A DNA stretch of 64,000 nt from Enterococcus asini ATCC 700915 (GCF_000407365.1 NZ_ASVU01000001.1:901501-965500); one strand, 5' to 3'. Positions 23,981 through 32,442 are shown, numbered from the stretch's first letter. Program-made: numbers and translations. Notes: generated by a model from the letters alone, not told the origin.

Positions 23981-24120
23981 CCGTCTCTACTAAAATGTGT
24001 CCAAGATATTGACTCAAATCCACTATTACTCTTCTAAACGATTAGGACGTGTTCCGCTATCATCCGTTGAGCATATACTAGGTTTTCCTATTAATACCAA
24101 AGAATTAGAGGAAAAGAATC

Positions 24121-25326
24121 ATGCCTAAAATTTCCCATGTATATCAAGATAAAAAATCTGGATTGTGGTATTTTGTGGCTAGTTTAGGTTACGACGAACA
24201 TGGGAAACGACTCCAGCATTGGGGACGAGGATATAAAAATCAACTAGAGGCTAAAAAAGGTTATGAAGCCTATATGAATGATTTTTCTGATTCAGCAGTT
24301 AAGAAAAATTCAACTATGTCGTATAGAGAATTTTACGAAACTTATTTCAAGCCAGACTATAAACAATCAGTCAAACCACAGACGTTTGAAAGTAGATTGT
24401 CTTCAATGGAAATTCATTTGAAATATTTTTTTAATCGTAAGTTGAGAGATATATCTGCTCCAATGGTCAAGAAGTGGCAAAATAATCTTTCGTCTAATTA
24501 TTCATCTGGTTATGTAAGAGCCATACATGGACTATTTCAAAAGAGTCTAGACCTTGCAGTAAAACTAGGATTATTACAAAAAAATATTGCAAAACAAGTT
24601 GGAAATGTAAAAAAAGTAAGGCAAAAAGTGGACTTCTGGACAAAAGACGAAGCTGAGAAAGTATTTTCAACATTTGATTTACAAGATTATTATGATAGAT
24701 TTGCCTTTACTCTTATTTATGCCCTTTTCATGACAGGGCTTAGAATTGGGGAGGCTCAAGCTCTACAATGGGAAGATATTGATTTTGTTGAGAAAACTTT
24801 AGAAGTTAATAAGAATATGTATTATAAAACATCTAATGAATTTTATATAACTGAGCCAAAAACATTAGCTAGTAACAGAGTTATAGCTCTTGATGATACA
24901 ACTTTACAATATTTGAGTGAGTGGAAGGAAATTCAAGAAAAAAATATTATTACTAATTTTGTTTTCTCCTACAATGGATTACCAACCAACAAAAGTGCAA
25001 CAAGCCATATAATTACACGTCATTCCAAACTGGCTGGAGTTCATAGAATAAAAACCCATGCTTTAAGACATTCGCACGCTAGTCTATTGATTTCTTTAGG
25101 AGAAAATGCTCTTGTAATTCGTGATAGGTTAGGACATGAAGATATTAAAACTACATTAGGAACTTATGGGCATTTGTATCCAAATATGAATCGAGAAGTT
25201 GCTAATAAGTTGAATAATATTTTGAATTTTGATAATAGTGATGTAAAAAGAGGAAAAGTTTATAATCAGTTTTGGAAGGAAAAAAGTCTAAAAAATGGTA
25301 TAATAGGAAGACGTGTAGAACAGTAA
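24121..25326 (+). CDS. int: Tyrosine recombinase (integrase) of the element
   Basis: The 401-residue protein has the Tn916/phage-type layout: an N-terminal AP2-like arm-binding domain (IYQDKKSGLWYFVASLGYDEHGKR), a SAM-like core-binding domain, and a catalytic domain with Arg in FMTGLRIGEAQAL, HALRHSHASLL (HxxR), and LGHEDIKTTLGTYGHLYP (His and the nucleophilic Tyr). All catalytic residues are present. It should recombine the guaA att sites. The start overlaps the end of the broken DUF3173 gene, so the IS may also change its expression. Confidence 0.95.
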   Translation: MPKISHVYQDKKSGLWYFVASLGYDEHGKRLQHWGRGYKNQLEAKKGYEAYMNDFSDSAVKKNSTMSYREFYETYFKPDYKQSVKPQTFESRLSSMEIHLKYFFNRKLRDISAPMVKKWQNNLSSNYSSGYVRAIHGLFQKSLDLAVKLGLLQKNIAKQVGNVKKVRQKVDFWTKDEAEKVFSTFDLQDYYDRFAFTLIYALFMTGLRIGEAQALQWEDIDFVEKTLEVNKNMYYKTSNEFYITEPKTLASNRVIALDDTTLQYLSEWKEIQEKNIITNFVFSYNGLPTNKSATSHIITRHSKLAGVHRIKTHALRHSHASLLISLGENALVIRDRLGHEDIKTTLGTYGHLYPNMNREVANKLNNILNFDNSDVKRGKVYNQFWKEKSLKNGIIGRRVEQ

Positions 25327-25341
25327 GAAAGGAGATTACAA

Positions 25342-26235
25342 GTGTTACCTAAAAAAATTATTACACCTAAAGTCCCACCTATCAAAATTCAAGGAATAAA
25401 AACTAAGTTAGTTCCATTCATTGCTGAATCAATAAAGTGGGATGGTGAAGGAACATACTTTGAACCGTTTATGGGTTCTGGTGTAGTAGGTTTTAATTTA
25501 GAGCCTCAGAGGGCTATTTTTAGTGATACCAACCCCTACATCATTCAATTTTACAAAGATATTCAATCAAAGAAGATTACTTCTAAAATAGTTAGAACTT
25601 TTTTAGAAAATGAAGCAACTAAACTATCTAGTACACCAGCTGACAAGACCTCTTATTATTATGAAGTCAGAGATAGATTTAACGAAGAACATAGCTCCCT
25701 AGATTTTCTATTTTTACAACGTTCAAATTTTAACGGTATGATACGTTTTAATAATAAAGGGAATTATAACGTTCCTTTTGGGCGAAAACCAGAGAGATTT
25801 CAAAAAGCATTAATTACAAAAATTGTAAATCAAGTTGCATGGGTTGAAAAAATAATGAAGGGTAAAGATTGGCAATTTATCTGTATGCCCTTTACTGAAG
25901 CGTTTAAGATGATGAAAGAAAATGACTTTGTTTATTTAGACCCTCCATATATCGATCGTTATGATGGGTATTACGATTCTTGGAGTGAAGAATATGCAGT
26001 ATTACTTGCAGAACTTACTCAAAAAGGAAAAGCTGGTTATGCTTTTAGTATGTGGTATGAAAATCAATACAGAAAAAATACACATATGGAAAAATGGACT
26101 GACGGGAAGTTATTGACTACTGAACATTTTTATCACTTAGGAGCAAAAGAATCTAATAGAAATAAAATGATAGAAGCTTTAGTAATAAGTGATAAAAATT
26201 TGAATTTAGAAGAAGTTTATCACGAACAACAATAA
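25342..26235 (+). CDS. EcoRV-like adenine-specific DNA methyltransferase (predicted GATATC)
   Basis: The 297-residue protein belongs to the Dam-like D12 class. SAM-binding motif YFEPFMGSGVVGFNL and catalytic DPPY (FVYLDPPYIDRYDGYYDSW) are intact. From memory it is very close in pattern to M.EcoRV along its whole length: IKIQGIKTKLVP, SDTNPYIIQFY, LDFLFLQRSNFNGMIRFN, TEHFYHLGA. It should methylate adenine in GATATC and protect the host. The start is GTG with AAAGGAGAT upstream. It follows the integrase by 15 bp and converges with the nuclease gene. Confidence 0.92.
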   Translation: MLPKKIITPKVPPIKIQGIKTKLVPFIAESIKWDGEGTYFEPFMGSGVVGFNLEPQRAIFSDTNPYIIQFYKDIQSKKITSKIVRTFLENEATKLSSTPADKTSYYYEVRDRFNEEHSSLDFLFLQRSNFNGMIRFNNKGNYNVPFGRKPERFQKALITKIVNQVAWVEKIMKGKDWQFICMPFTEAFKMMKENDFVYLDPPYIDRYDGYYDSWSEEYAVLLAELTQKGKAGYAFSMWYENQYRKNTHMEKWTDGKLLTTEHFYHLGAKESNRNKMIEALVISDKNLNLEEVYHEQQ

Positions 26236-26252
26236 ATTCTATTATTCTAAAT

Positions 26253-26282
26253 AAAAAAGGATACAAAGTGTATCCTTTTTTA
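26253..26282. terminator. Bidirectional terminator between methylase and nuclease
   Basis: AAAAAAGGATACA and TGTATCCTTTTTT form a 13-bp perfect stem with a 3-base loop. It lies between the convergent genes and serves both strands. Confidence 0.92.
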
Positions 26283-27125
26283 TTATTCACATTCTTTATT
26301 TGTTTCAACTGATAAATATTTTTCAAGTCGTGTTAATTGTTCGGTTGATAATTGTTTAGTTTCTTTTCCCCACTCTGTAAATGTCTCTAAGTTATTAAAG
26401 AGTTTATCTTTTACTTCTTGAGAATCTTTATATTTAGGAAAATTTTCCCAATAAATATGGAAAAGGTCGTTCCCTAATTTACTAAAAGGACCATTACCAT
26501 CTTGAAAATCCTTAATTATTTTAGATTTAAAGGTTCCAATATTATCTGTATTTCCACTTCCTTTACTTGTACCAGCTACTTTGTATTTTTCTTGAACAAA
26601 ATATTCTACATCTTTATAAGCTGGTACTATTGAAGAAATGTCTTCTGATTCTAAATTAACCTTTCTAATACTTTCACCTTCATTCCTTGAATATAGAAAA
26701 CCTAGAATATAATGCTTATCATAATCACTATAATTACCATCAATATTTTTAGTTCCATTTCTTAAGTAACTAGTAAAACTTCCAGCTGTAAAATTGAACT
26801 CTTTAATTTGACCTTGTTTATCAAATTGTCGATAAGTTGTTTTAATATCAAGTGCAATTCTTTTCTTATCAGGTTTCAAGAAATAAAAATCTGGATAGAC
26901 TGTCTGTTTTTTAGATTCAAACAACTTATATCCTAACTCCTCTGCAACTTCAAGCAAATATGGATATACTATCACTTCAAATAATCGTCCTATTATTTTT
27001 GAATCATTTCCAAATGGGAAAACTTCTTTCTTTTCATTTACAAAACCAAGTAAGTCCCAAGCGTTTTTATCATCTATTTTAGGTAATTTTTCAATAATTG
27101 TTTTAATAAAAATATCATCACACAT
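26283..27125 (-). CDS. EcoRV-like type II restriction endonuclease (predicted GATATC)
   Basis: The 280-residue protein follows the EcoRV pattern. The PD-D/ExK active site is YPDFYFLKPDKKRIALDIKTTY with Asp79, Asp93 and Lys95 (EcoRV Asp74, Asp90, Lys92). Glu50 fits EcoRV Glu45. The recognition loop GSGNT at 189-193 matches EcoRV 182-186, the residues that read GAT. FTSYLRNGTKNI is also shared. It should cut GATATC. A C-terminal part of about 40 residues is longer than in EcoRV. Composition is AT-rich like the rest of the element. Confidence 0.92.
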   Translation of the reverse strand: MCDDIFIKTIIEKLPKIDDKNAWDLLGFVNEKKEVFPFGNDSKIIGRLFEVIVYPYLLEVAEELGYKLFESKKQTVYPDFYFLKPDKKRIALDIKTTYRQFDKQGQIKEFNFTAGSFTSYLRNGTKNIDGNYSDYDKHYILGFLYSRNEGESIRKVNLESEDISSIVPAYKDVEYFVQEKYKVAGTSKGSGNTDNIGTFKSKIIKDFQDGNGPFSKLGNDLFHIYWENFPKYKDSQEVKDKLFNNLETFTEWGKETKQLSTEQLTRLEKYLSVETNKECE

Positions 27126-27140
27126 CTTATTTCTCCTTTT

Positions 27141-27157
27141 GTTTGCAAATTGTTTGC
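27141..27157 (+). repeat. Direct repeat, right copy (possible integrase arm site)
   Basis: GTTTGCAAATTGTTTGC is identical to 19440-19456 and in the same orientation. It lies upstream of the nuclease gene and about 60-75 bp inside the right att site. Being repeated at both ends, it is best explained as an integrase-binding site. Confidence 0.65.
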
Positions 27158-27172
27158 GATTATTTTATTAAA

Positions 27173-27198
27173 GGCTTTGAAACATTGGTTTCAAAGCC
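27173..27198 (-). terminator. Element-borne terminator now serving guaA
   Basis: GGCTTTGAAAC and GTTTCAAAGCC form an 11-bp perfect stem with a 4-base loop, 19 bp beyond the present guaA stop. The element thus brings a replacement for the terminator it separated from guaA. The T-run on the minus strand is weak (TTTAAT). Confidence 0.65.
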
Positions 27199-27216
27199 GT
27201 TTTGTTTATCTTTTCA

Positions 27217-27228
27217 CTACTCCCACTC
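27217..27228 (-). repeat. Right attachment site (present guaA 3' end)
   Basis: On the minus strand the bases read GAGTGGGAGTAG, again Glu-Trp-Glu-stop. With GAGTGGGAATAA at 19334-19345 it shares GAGTGGGA and differs at two positions, both silent for the protein. The integration therefore keeps GuaA unchanged. Confidence 0.8.
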
Positions 27229-28782
27229 CACAGTTGCTGGTGGCTTGGAGGTGATATCATACACAATACGGTTGACGTGAGCCACTTCGTTAACGATGCG
27301 GACAGAGATTTTTTGCAAGACGTCCCATGGAATCCGGGCGAAGTCAGCGGTCATGCCGTCCACAGAAGAGACTGCCCGGATGCCTACTGTGTAATCGTAA
27401 GTCCGGCCATCCCCCATTACGCCCACAGAGCGGATGCCTGGAAGGACGGTGAAGTATTGCCAGATTTCCCGGTCGAGGCCGGCTGCGGCGATTTCTTCTC
27501 GCAAGATGGCATCGGATTCCCGGACGATTTCTAGTTTGTCTTCGGTGATTTCCCCTAGGACGCGAATCCCAAGACCTGGGCCTGGGAATGGTTGGCGCCA
27601 AACGATGTCATCTGGCATGCCTAATTGAGTTCCTAGCGCCCGAACTTCGTCTTTGAAGAGGGTGTTTAACGGTTCGATTAATTCAAACTGCATGTCTTCT
27701 GGTAGGCCGCCGACATTGTGGTGGCTCTTGATGGTTTGAGCGGTTTCGGTACCGGACTCGATGACGTCGGTGTACAAAGTACCTTGAGCTAGGAAGGAGA
27801 TGCCTTCTTTACCGGCCAGTTTCGTTGCTTCGTCGTCAAATAAGTAGACGAATTCGTTCCCGATGATTTTGCGTTTTTGTTCTGGATCGGAAACACCGGC
27901 TAGTTTGCTCAAGAAACGTTCTTTGGCATCAACTCGGATGATGTTCAAGCCGAATTTGCCCCCAAGAGTTTCCATCACTTGGTCGCCTTCGCCTTTGCGC
28001 AATAAACCGTGATCCACAAAGATGGAAGTCAATTGATCGCCAATGGCTTTTTGCAAGAGTACCCCAACCACAGAGGAGTCCACACCGCCGGATAGGCCTA
28101 AGAGGACTTTTTTATCGCCGACTTGTTGGCGAATTTTGGCGATTTGCATGTCGATAAAGTTGTCCATGCTCCAGTCGCCTTTACAATGACAAATATCAAA
28201 AGCAAAGTTCTTCAAGATTTCGTTGCCGTATTCGGAGTTACGCACTTCTGCGTGGAACTGAATTCCGAATTGATTGTCCGTTAAGTTTTGGATAGCGGCA
28301 ATCGGGCAATCAGCACTGGTGCCGACGATATCAAAGCCAGCTGGTGCTTGGGTAACCAAGTCCCCATGGCTCATCCAGACGATTTGTTTGCTTGGTGTGT
28401 TTTGGAAGAGGCGAGCATCGTCACTGATTACTTCCAACTCGGCTTTCCCGTATTCGCGGTTTACTGCGGCTTCGACTTTACCTCCCAAACGGTCGGTTAA
28501 AAGTTGCATCCCGTAGCAAATCCCTAAGATGGGGATTCCAAGTTTGAAAATTTCTTCGTCGATACCAAAAGCACCTTCGTCATAGACGCTGTTTGGTCCG
28601 CCGGAAAGGATGATTCCTTTAGGATTGATGGCTTTGACTTCTTCAGCGGTGATGCGGTGGCTCAGCAGTTCGGAAAAAACCCCGAATTCCCGGATTCGAC
28701 GGGTAATCAGTTGGTTGTATTGAGAACCGTAGTCCAATACGATGATTTTTTCCACGTTCGGCATATTGTCAACGTTTGTCAC
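27217..28782 (-). CDS. guaA: GMP synthase (glutamine-hydrolysing)
   Basis: GuaA converts XMP, glutamine and ATP to GMP. The 521 residues have a class I glutamine amidotransferase domain with Cys in GICYGMQLL and HAEV, an ATP-pyrophosphatase domain with the PP-loop SGGVDSSV, and the C-terminal dimerisation domain ending [13 protein letters not shown] start follows GAGGGA by about 7 bp; the in-frame ATG at codon 7 is less well spaced. Its last codons serve as the attachment site of the adjoining element. Confidence 0.97.
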   Translation of the reverse strand: MTNVDNMPNVEKIIVLDYGSQYNQLITRRIREFGVFSELLSHRITAEEVKAINPKGIILSGGPNSVYDEGAFGIDEEIFKLGIPILGICYGMQLLTDRLGGKVEAAVNREYGKAELEVISDDARLFQNTPSKQIVWMSHGDLVTQAPAGFDIVGTSADCPIAAIQNLTDNQFGIQFHAEVRNSEYGNEILKNFAFDICHCKGDWSMDNFIDMQIAKIRQQVGDKKVLLGLSGGVDSSVVGVLLQKAIGDQLTSIFVDHGLLRKGEGDQVMETLGGKFGLNIIRVDAKERFLSKLAGVSDPEQKRKIIGNEFVYLFDDEATKLAGKEGISFLAQGTLYTDVIESGTETAQTIKSHHNVGGLPEDMQFELIEPLNTLFKDEVRALGTQLGMPDDIVWRQPFPGPGLGIRVLGEITEDKLEIVRESDAILREEIAAAGLDREIWQYFTVLPGIRSVGVMGDGRTYDYTVGIRAVSSVDGMTADFARIPWDVLQKISVRIVNEVAHVNRIVYDITSKPPATVEWE

Positions 28783-28845
28783 AAGTAATCCCTCGATTCA
28801 TAAATTTTATTTATTGCAATGGGCACAAGGCCCAGTACAGCAGAC

Positions 28846-29769
28846 TCAGTATTTCCGTAGGTAGATCTCATCAATCAAATGGTGTTTGATTTTATGAAGA
28901 ATTATATCCGCTCGACCGCGAGTAGGCAAGATATACTCTTGTAAATTCTTCAAATTAACATTTTCCCAAACTCCTCGCGCCATATCCAAGGCTTCCTTCC
29001 GATCCCCAATAGCGAATTGGTAGTAATAATTGGAAGGATCCAAAAAGGCGGTGTCCAAAAGTTGTTCGAAGCGTTCCAAGTACCAGTACTCGATTAAGTT
29101 AGGATCCGCGTCCACGAAGATCGAAAAGTCGAAGAAATCGCTGACGTAAATCTGTTGGTTTTGGGGGAGTTGCAAAGTATTGATTCCTTCTACAATCAAG
29201 ATATCCGGCTGATCAATGATGTCGTATTGTCCTTCCACGATATCGTAAACCGTATGAGAGTAAGTAGGCACCGGAATATTGGGTTTACCGGATTTGACTT
29301 CGTTTAGAAACTGGATCAAGCGTTCCATGTCGTAGCTTTCTGGGAAGCCTTTGCGATCCATGATTCCTCGTTCTTGGAGGATTTTATTTGGATACAAAAA
29401 GCCGTCCGTGGTGATCAATTGCACGTCTCGTCGGGAAAAAAGCCGGGAGAGTAAGGTTTGTACTAGGCGGGCCGTAGTGGACTTGCCCACGGCCACCGAA
29501 CCGGCAATGCCGATGATAAAAGGTGGTGTCTTAACGTAGCGGTGTAAAAAGAGGCCTTTACTCAAGGTTAGGGATTCGGCTTCTTTCATATATAGGTGAA
29601 TCAAATGACACAAGGGAATGTAGACGTCTTCTACATCCTGCATGGAAATGCGGTCATTGAGACTCTTGATATTGTCCAGTTCCTCTTGGGTCAAAGGCGT
29701 GTTGCCACTGCTGTAAAAGTGTTGCCACTCTTTTCTGGGAATCCGGTAGTAATTCATATTTTCAGACAT
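28846..29769 (-). CDS. coaA: Pantothenate kinase, type I
   Basis: CoaA phosphorylates pantothenate, the first step of coenzyme A synthesis. The 307-residue protein shows the P-loop [36 protein letters not shown], and [10 protein letters not shown], all typical of the bacterial type I enzyme. The frame runs on to 29829, but the ATG at 29769 with AGGAG 7 bp upstream is the natural start. It is followed on the same strand by guaA. Confidence 0.96.
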   Translation of the reverse strand: MSENMNYYRIPRKEWQHFYSSGNTPLTQEELDNIKSLNDRISMQDVEDVYIPLCHLIHLYMKEAESLTLSKGLFLHRYVKTPPFIIGIAGSVAVGKSTTARLVQTLLSRLFSRRDVQLITTDGFLYPNKILQERGIMDRKGFPESYDMERLIQFLNEVKSGKPNIPVPTYSHTVYDIVEGQYDIIDQPDILIVEGINTLQLPQNQQIYVSDFFDFSIFVDADPNLIEYWYLERFEQLLDTAFLDPSNYYYQFAIGDRKEALDMARGVWENVNLKNLQEYILPTRGRADIILHKIKHHLIDEIYLRKY

Positions 29770-29971
29770 CTTTTTGCTCCTAGCTGTCGGAAGTATCCGG
29801 TGAAAATTCACACGGAACCAGTTTACCATAAAACCGCCATAAATGGGCTGAAGAGGGCAAATAAATGCAGGAAAGAACGGTCCGTGCTACTATGATACTG
29901 GAGCGTCTTGTGACGAGTGGACAAAATCCAACGTAGGCAACAAGCGTAAAACGGAGAAAGAAGGAGTTACA

Positions 29972-30544
29972 ATGAAAAAAATAGTCGTAATTGGCGACAG
30001 TATCGCAGCGGGGATGTACCAAGGAGCAGTCAGCAGTATTTTGGATGATTTTATCACCGATGAACTAACCGGCATGGGTTTTCCCGGCTATGAAGTGATC
30101 AACTTAGGTCGCCCGAAAGAAGGCAGTCCGGAAGTCGCAGCTCGCATTGAGGAAGCAGTGGCCGCTGACGCCGACTTTGTGGTCATCAATGTAGGAATCA
30201 ATGACGCTTTGAACCGGCCAGAACAAGTGGCTACGTACAAAGCAACCATGGAAGCCATGGTCAAAAAATTTGATCCAGAAAAAGTCATTTTAATGGGCTT
30301 AGGCGTCGTGGACCGTGAAAAGAAACCGGCTGCCGATCCTGCCGTCTTGCAATTGTTCAATGAAAACTTGAAGGCCATTGCACTAGCTACCGGGGCGAAA
30401 TTCATCGATATGTACCATCATGAAATGGTCTATCCAGCACCTTTGGAATTTATCTCTGAAGATGGTTTACATCCGTCTAAATTCGGGTATCATCTATATG
30501 GAGGCTTAATCGCCCGAGATATTAAAAACAAATTGATTGGATAA
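29972..30544 (+). CDS. SGNH/GDSL-family hydrolase
   Basis: The 190-residue protein has the SGNH motifs in order: Ser in VVIGDSIAAG (block I), the glycine in NLGRPKEGSP, Asn in NVGINDAL (block III), and Asp-His in SEDGLHPSKFGY (block V). No signal peptide is seen, so it acts in the cytoplasm, perhaps as an esterase on small acyl or acetyl compounds. The substrate is unknown. It lies 6 bp before the methyltransferase gene and is probably transcribed with it. Confidence 0.93.
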   Translation: MKKIVVIGDSIAAGMYQGAVSSILDDFITDELTGMGFPGYEVINLGRPKEGSPEVAARIEEAVAADADFVVINVGINDALNRPEQVATYKATMEAMVKKFDPEKVILMGLGVVDREKKPAADPAVLQLFNENLKAIALATGAKFIDMYHHEMVYPAPLEFISEDGLHPSKFGYHLYGGLIARDIKNKLIG

Positions 30545-30549
30545 ACACT

Positions 30550-31152
30550 ATGACGAATCATTATTACTCTGAAAAACCAGACTTAGCCCACGACTTTGTG
30601 GAGTGGGACTTTGAATTAAAGGGCAGTCGCTTCCATTTTGTGACGGATAGTGGCGTCTTCTCCCGCGGTACCGTGGACTATGGTTCCCGGGTTTTGGTGG
30701 AAAACTTCACGGATGCTGACTTACCGGCAGGTCCTCTTTTGGATGTGGGGTGCGGCTATGGTCCCATTGGTCTGTCTTTGCAAAAAGCCACCGGGCGCCA
30801 AGTGGAAATGATCGACATCAATGAACGAGCGGTAGACTTAGCTCAGAGAAATGCCCAAAGAAACCAAATTACGGCAGTGGATATCCACCAGTCGAATTTG
30901 TATCAGGAGGTACATGAAGCGCCTTTTGCCGCTATTGTATCCAATCCCCCGATTCGTGCGGGGAAAACTGTGGTTCATGAGATTCTCACCGGGGCTGAAG
31001 GTTTGTTACTTCCCGGGGGGAGCTTGACCGTGGTCATTCAGAAAAAGCAAGGGGCACCTAGCGCAAAGAAAAAAATGCAGGAAGTTTTTGGCAACTGCGA
31101 AATCGTAACCAAAGACAAAGGTTATTACATTCTGCGTAGCGTGAAAAACTAA
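30550..31152 (+). CDS. RsmC-like class I methyltransferase (16S rRNA guanine-N2)
   Basis: The 200-residue protein resembles the C-terminal catalytic half of RsmC and the YbxB group: SAM motif LLDVGCGYGPIGLSL, MIDINERAVDLAQRNAQ, and the NPPI-type motif VSNPPIRAGKTVVHEI. RsmC methylates G1207 of 16S rRNA. Single-domain homologues in Firmicutes are usually assigned to the same job, which I infer here. The frame starts with ATG 6 bp after the hydrolase stop. Confidence 0.9.
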   Translation: MTNHYYSEKPDLAHDFVEWDFELKGSRFHFVTDSGVFSRGTVDYGSRVLVENFTDADLPAGPLLDVGCGYGPIGLSLQKATGRQVEMIDINERAVDLAQRNAQRNQITAVDIHQSNLYQEVHEAPFAAIVSNPPIRAGKTVVHEILTGAEGLLLPGGSLTVVIQKKQGAPSAKKKMQEVFGNCEIVTKDKGYYILRSVKN

Positions 31153-31161
31153 TTCAATCAG

Positions 31162-31196
31162 ACAGCGTTCTTTCTCTTGAGAACGCTGTTTTTTTG
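31162..31196 (+). terminator. Terminator after the methyltransferase gene
   Basis: ACAGCGTTCT and its near complement AGAACGCTGT form a stem with a short loop, followed by TTTTTTT. It ends the hydrolase-methyltransferase unit. Confidence 0.93.
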
Positions 31197-31297
31197 TGGC
31201 AAATTTTGCTACACTGAGGCTGAGTAGGTCCTTCTGTAGGTAAGGGATCACTACGGCTGTGTAGGTGCAGCAGACCGTTTTCTGGGAGGAACGCCAA

Positions 31298-32314
31298 GTG
31301 AAATTGACCATTAAGCAAATCGCCGCCATGGCAGGGGTATCGGTGACCACCGTGTCGCAGATTTTGAATAATAAAGGGGCACGCTTTAGCCAAGAAACCA
31401 GAGATCGGGTCTGGGCGATTGTCAAAGAGCACAATTACAAGCCGGATTTTTTTGCCTCCAATTTGATTAACCGTAAATCAAAGACCGTGGGAATGATTAT
31501 CCCGGATATCACGGATTACTTCTTCTCCAAAATCGTGGAAGGTGCAGAGCAATATTTTAATGCTTTGGGATATATGGTGGTGCTGTGTAATTCGCAGCAG
31601 AGTCAGGAAAAGGAAATCAACTATTTAGAAGAATTGCGCCATCGCTCGGTAGATGGGGTCTTGTTTGCCACGCCTCATTTATTACCTCCAGAGTACAGTG
31701 TAAAGAGTCCTTATTTTCAAAAGATGCCCATGATTTTAATCGACCGGGGCATCAACCAGCGAGAAGGGGGGCGGCTGATTGTTAAAGAGTATGAGGGGGC
31801 GTATCAGGCGGTGCGCTATCTGATCGAACAAGGACACCGGGAAATCGGGATGTTAAAGGAAAATACCGGCTATTATCAATTAGAAGAGCGCTTCAATGGC
31901 TATCGGGATGCCTTAAAGGATGCCGGGATTCCCTTTAAAGGACGCTTGGTGACCAGTGGCAATCTAACGGTTCCTGGAGGTTATCGGGCTGCCAAGCAAC
32001 TCCTGCAACAACAAGAAGTCACTGCAATTTTCTGTGGCAACGATGCCATGGCAATCGGTTGTTATCAAGCAATTTACGAGATTGGCAAACAGGTTCCAGG
32101 GGATATTTCCGTGGTGGGCTTCGATAATTTGAACCTGACCCAATACATTACCCCGCCCTTGACGACTATTGAGCAACCAAGTTTTGAAATTGGTTTTTCG
32201 GCAGCGAAGTTTTTAATCGATGCCATTGAGTTTCCAGAACGGCGAATTCCGAATAAAGTCTTTGATACTAAATTAATTATTCGTGAGAGTGTGCAGATGC
32301 GTACAAAGGGCTAA
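31298..32314 (+). CDS. LacI-family transcriptional regulator
   Basis: The 338-residue repressor-type protein starts KLTIKQIAAMAGVSVTTVSQILNNKGARFS, a LacI helix-turn-helix with hinge helix, followed by a periplasmic-binding-protein-like effector domain (VGMIIPDITDYFFSKIVEG, DGVLFATPHL, AIFCGNDAMAIGCYQ, ISVVGFDN). The start is GTG with GGAGG 8 bp upstream; the longer frame from 31265 lacks a site. It precedes the nucleoside catabolism genes. RbsR-like control of these genes by a ribose or nucleoside signal is possible but not proven. Confidence 0.92.
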   Translation: MKLTIKQIAAMAGVSVTTVSQILNNKGARFSQETRDRVWAIVKEHNYKPDFFASNLINRKSKTVGMIIPDITDYFFSKIVEGAEQYFNALGYMVVLCNSQQSQEKEINYLEELRHRSVDGVLFATPHLLPPEYSVKSPYFQKMPMILIDRGINQREGGRLIVKEYEGAYQAVRYLIEQGHREIGMLKENTGYYQLEERFNGYRDALKDAGIPFKGRLVTSGNLTVPGGYRAAKQLLQQQEVTAIFCGNDAMAIGCYQAIYEIGKQVPGDISVVGFDNLNLTQYITPPLTTIEQPSFEIGFSAAKFLIDAIEFPERRIPNKVFDTKLIIRESVQMRTKG

Positions 32315-32334
32315 GTCCTTTGTAAATCCATAGT

Positions 32335-32348
32335 TGTAAGCGCTATTA
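32335..32348. promoter_or_regulatory. Candidate cre (CcpA) site before pdp
   Basis: TGTAAGCGCTATTA matches the cre consensus TGWAANCGNTNWCA at 13 of 14 positions. It lies about 60 bp before the -10 box of the nucleoside operon, which would fit catabolite control of nucleoside use. Confidence 0.6.
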
Positions 32349-32387
32349 TTTTCGGGTATAATTAGGTAAACTGTTTTACTAAAGTGG

Positions 32388-32415
32388 TTTACTGAAAGGC
32401 TATTTCCTGTATAAT
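32388..32415 (+). promoter_or_regulatory. Promoter of the nucleoside salvage operon
   Basis: TATAAT at 32410-32415 is a perfect -10 box. TTTACT at 32388-32393 is a moderate -35 with a 16-bp spacer. GTAAAC (32366-32371) and GTTTAC (32387-32392) form an inverted repeat overlapping the -35 box, possibly an operator. Confidence 0.7.
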
Positions 32416-32442
32416 AGCACCGAAGATTAGGAGGCAAAACCC

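Larger units (their letters stand above)
22777..24022 (+). mobile_element. IS3-family insertion sequence (about 1.25 kb)
   Basis: The boundaries come from the DUF3173 frame: CTAT is present on both sides (22773-22776 and 24023-24026) and fits a target duplication. The ends share imperfect inverted repeats, best seen as ATCTTrGACA...TTTT.GTAGAGAC near 22789-22815 and its complement near 23982-24010. Two overlapping frames with a -1 shift site and a DDE domain are typical of the IS3 family. Confidence 0.85.
22666..24128 (+). pseudogene. DUF3173 gene interrupted by an IS3-family insertion
   Basis: Codons 1-37 (22666-22776) encode ITKHELQKMGFGPSQSADIV... up to KGYGY, the first half of a DUF3173 protein. 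The second half, YSSKRLGRVPLSSVEHILGFP, continues in frame from 24027 to a TAA at 24128 and overlaps the integrase start, once the IS and one CTAT copy are removed. The intact product would be 70 residues. Read through the IS, the first half stops at 22795-22797. DUF3173 proteins accompany Tn916-family integrases and are thought to help excision, so the insertion may have fixed the element in place. Confidence 0.88.
19346..27228. mobile_element. Integrative and mobilizable element in guaA (about 7.9 kb)
   Basis: The segment is visibly AT-richer than both flanks and starts and ends at att-like repeats in guaA. Its genes, in order: probable ribbon-helix-helix protein, DUF961-like protein, FtsK/TcpA-like coupling ATPase, HUH initiator/relaxase, DUF3173 protein (broken by an IS), tyrosine integrase, and an EcoRV-like restriction-modification pair. 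It has no conjugation pore genes, so movement would need a helper element. The order coupling protein - relaxase - DUF3173 - integrase is that of small Tn916/ICESt-related elements in streptococci and enterococci. Confidence 0.85.
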
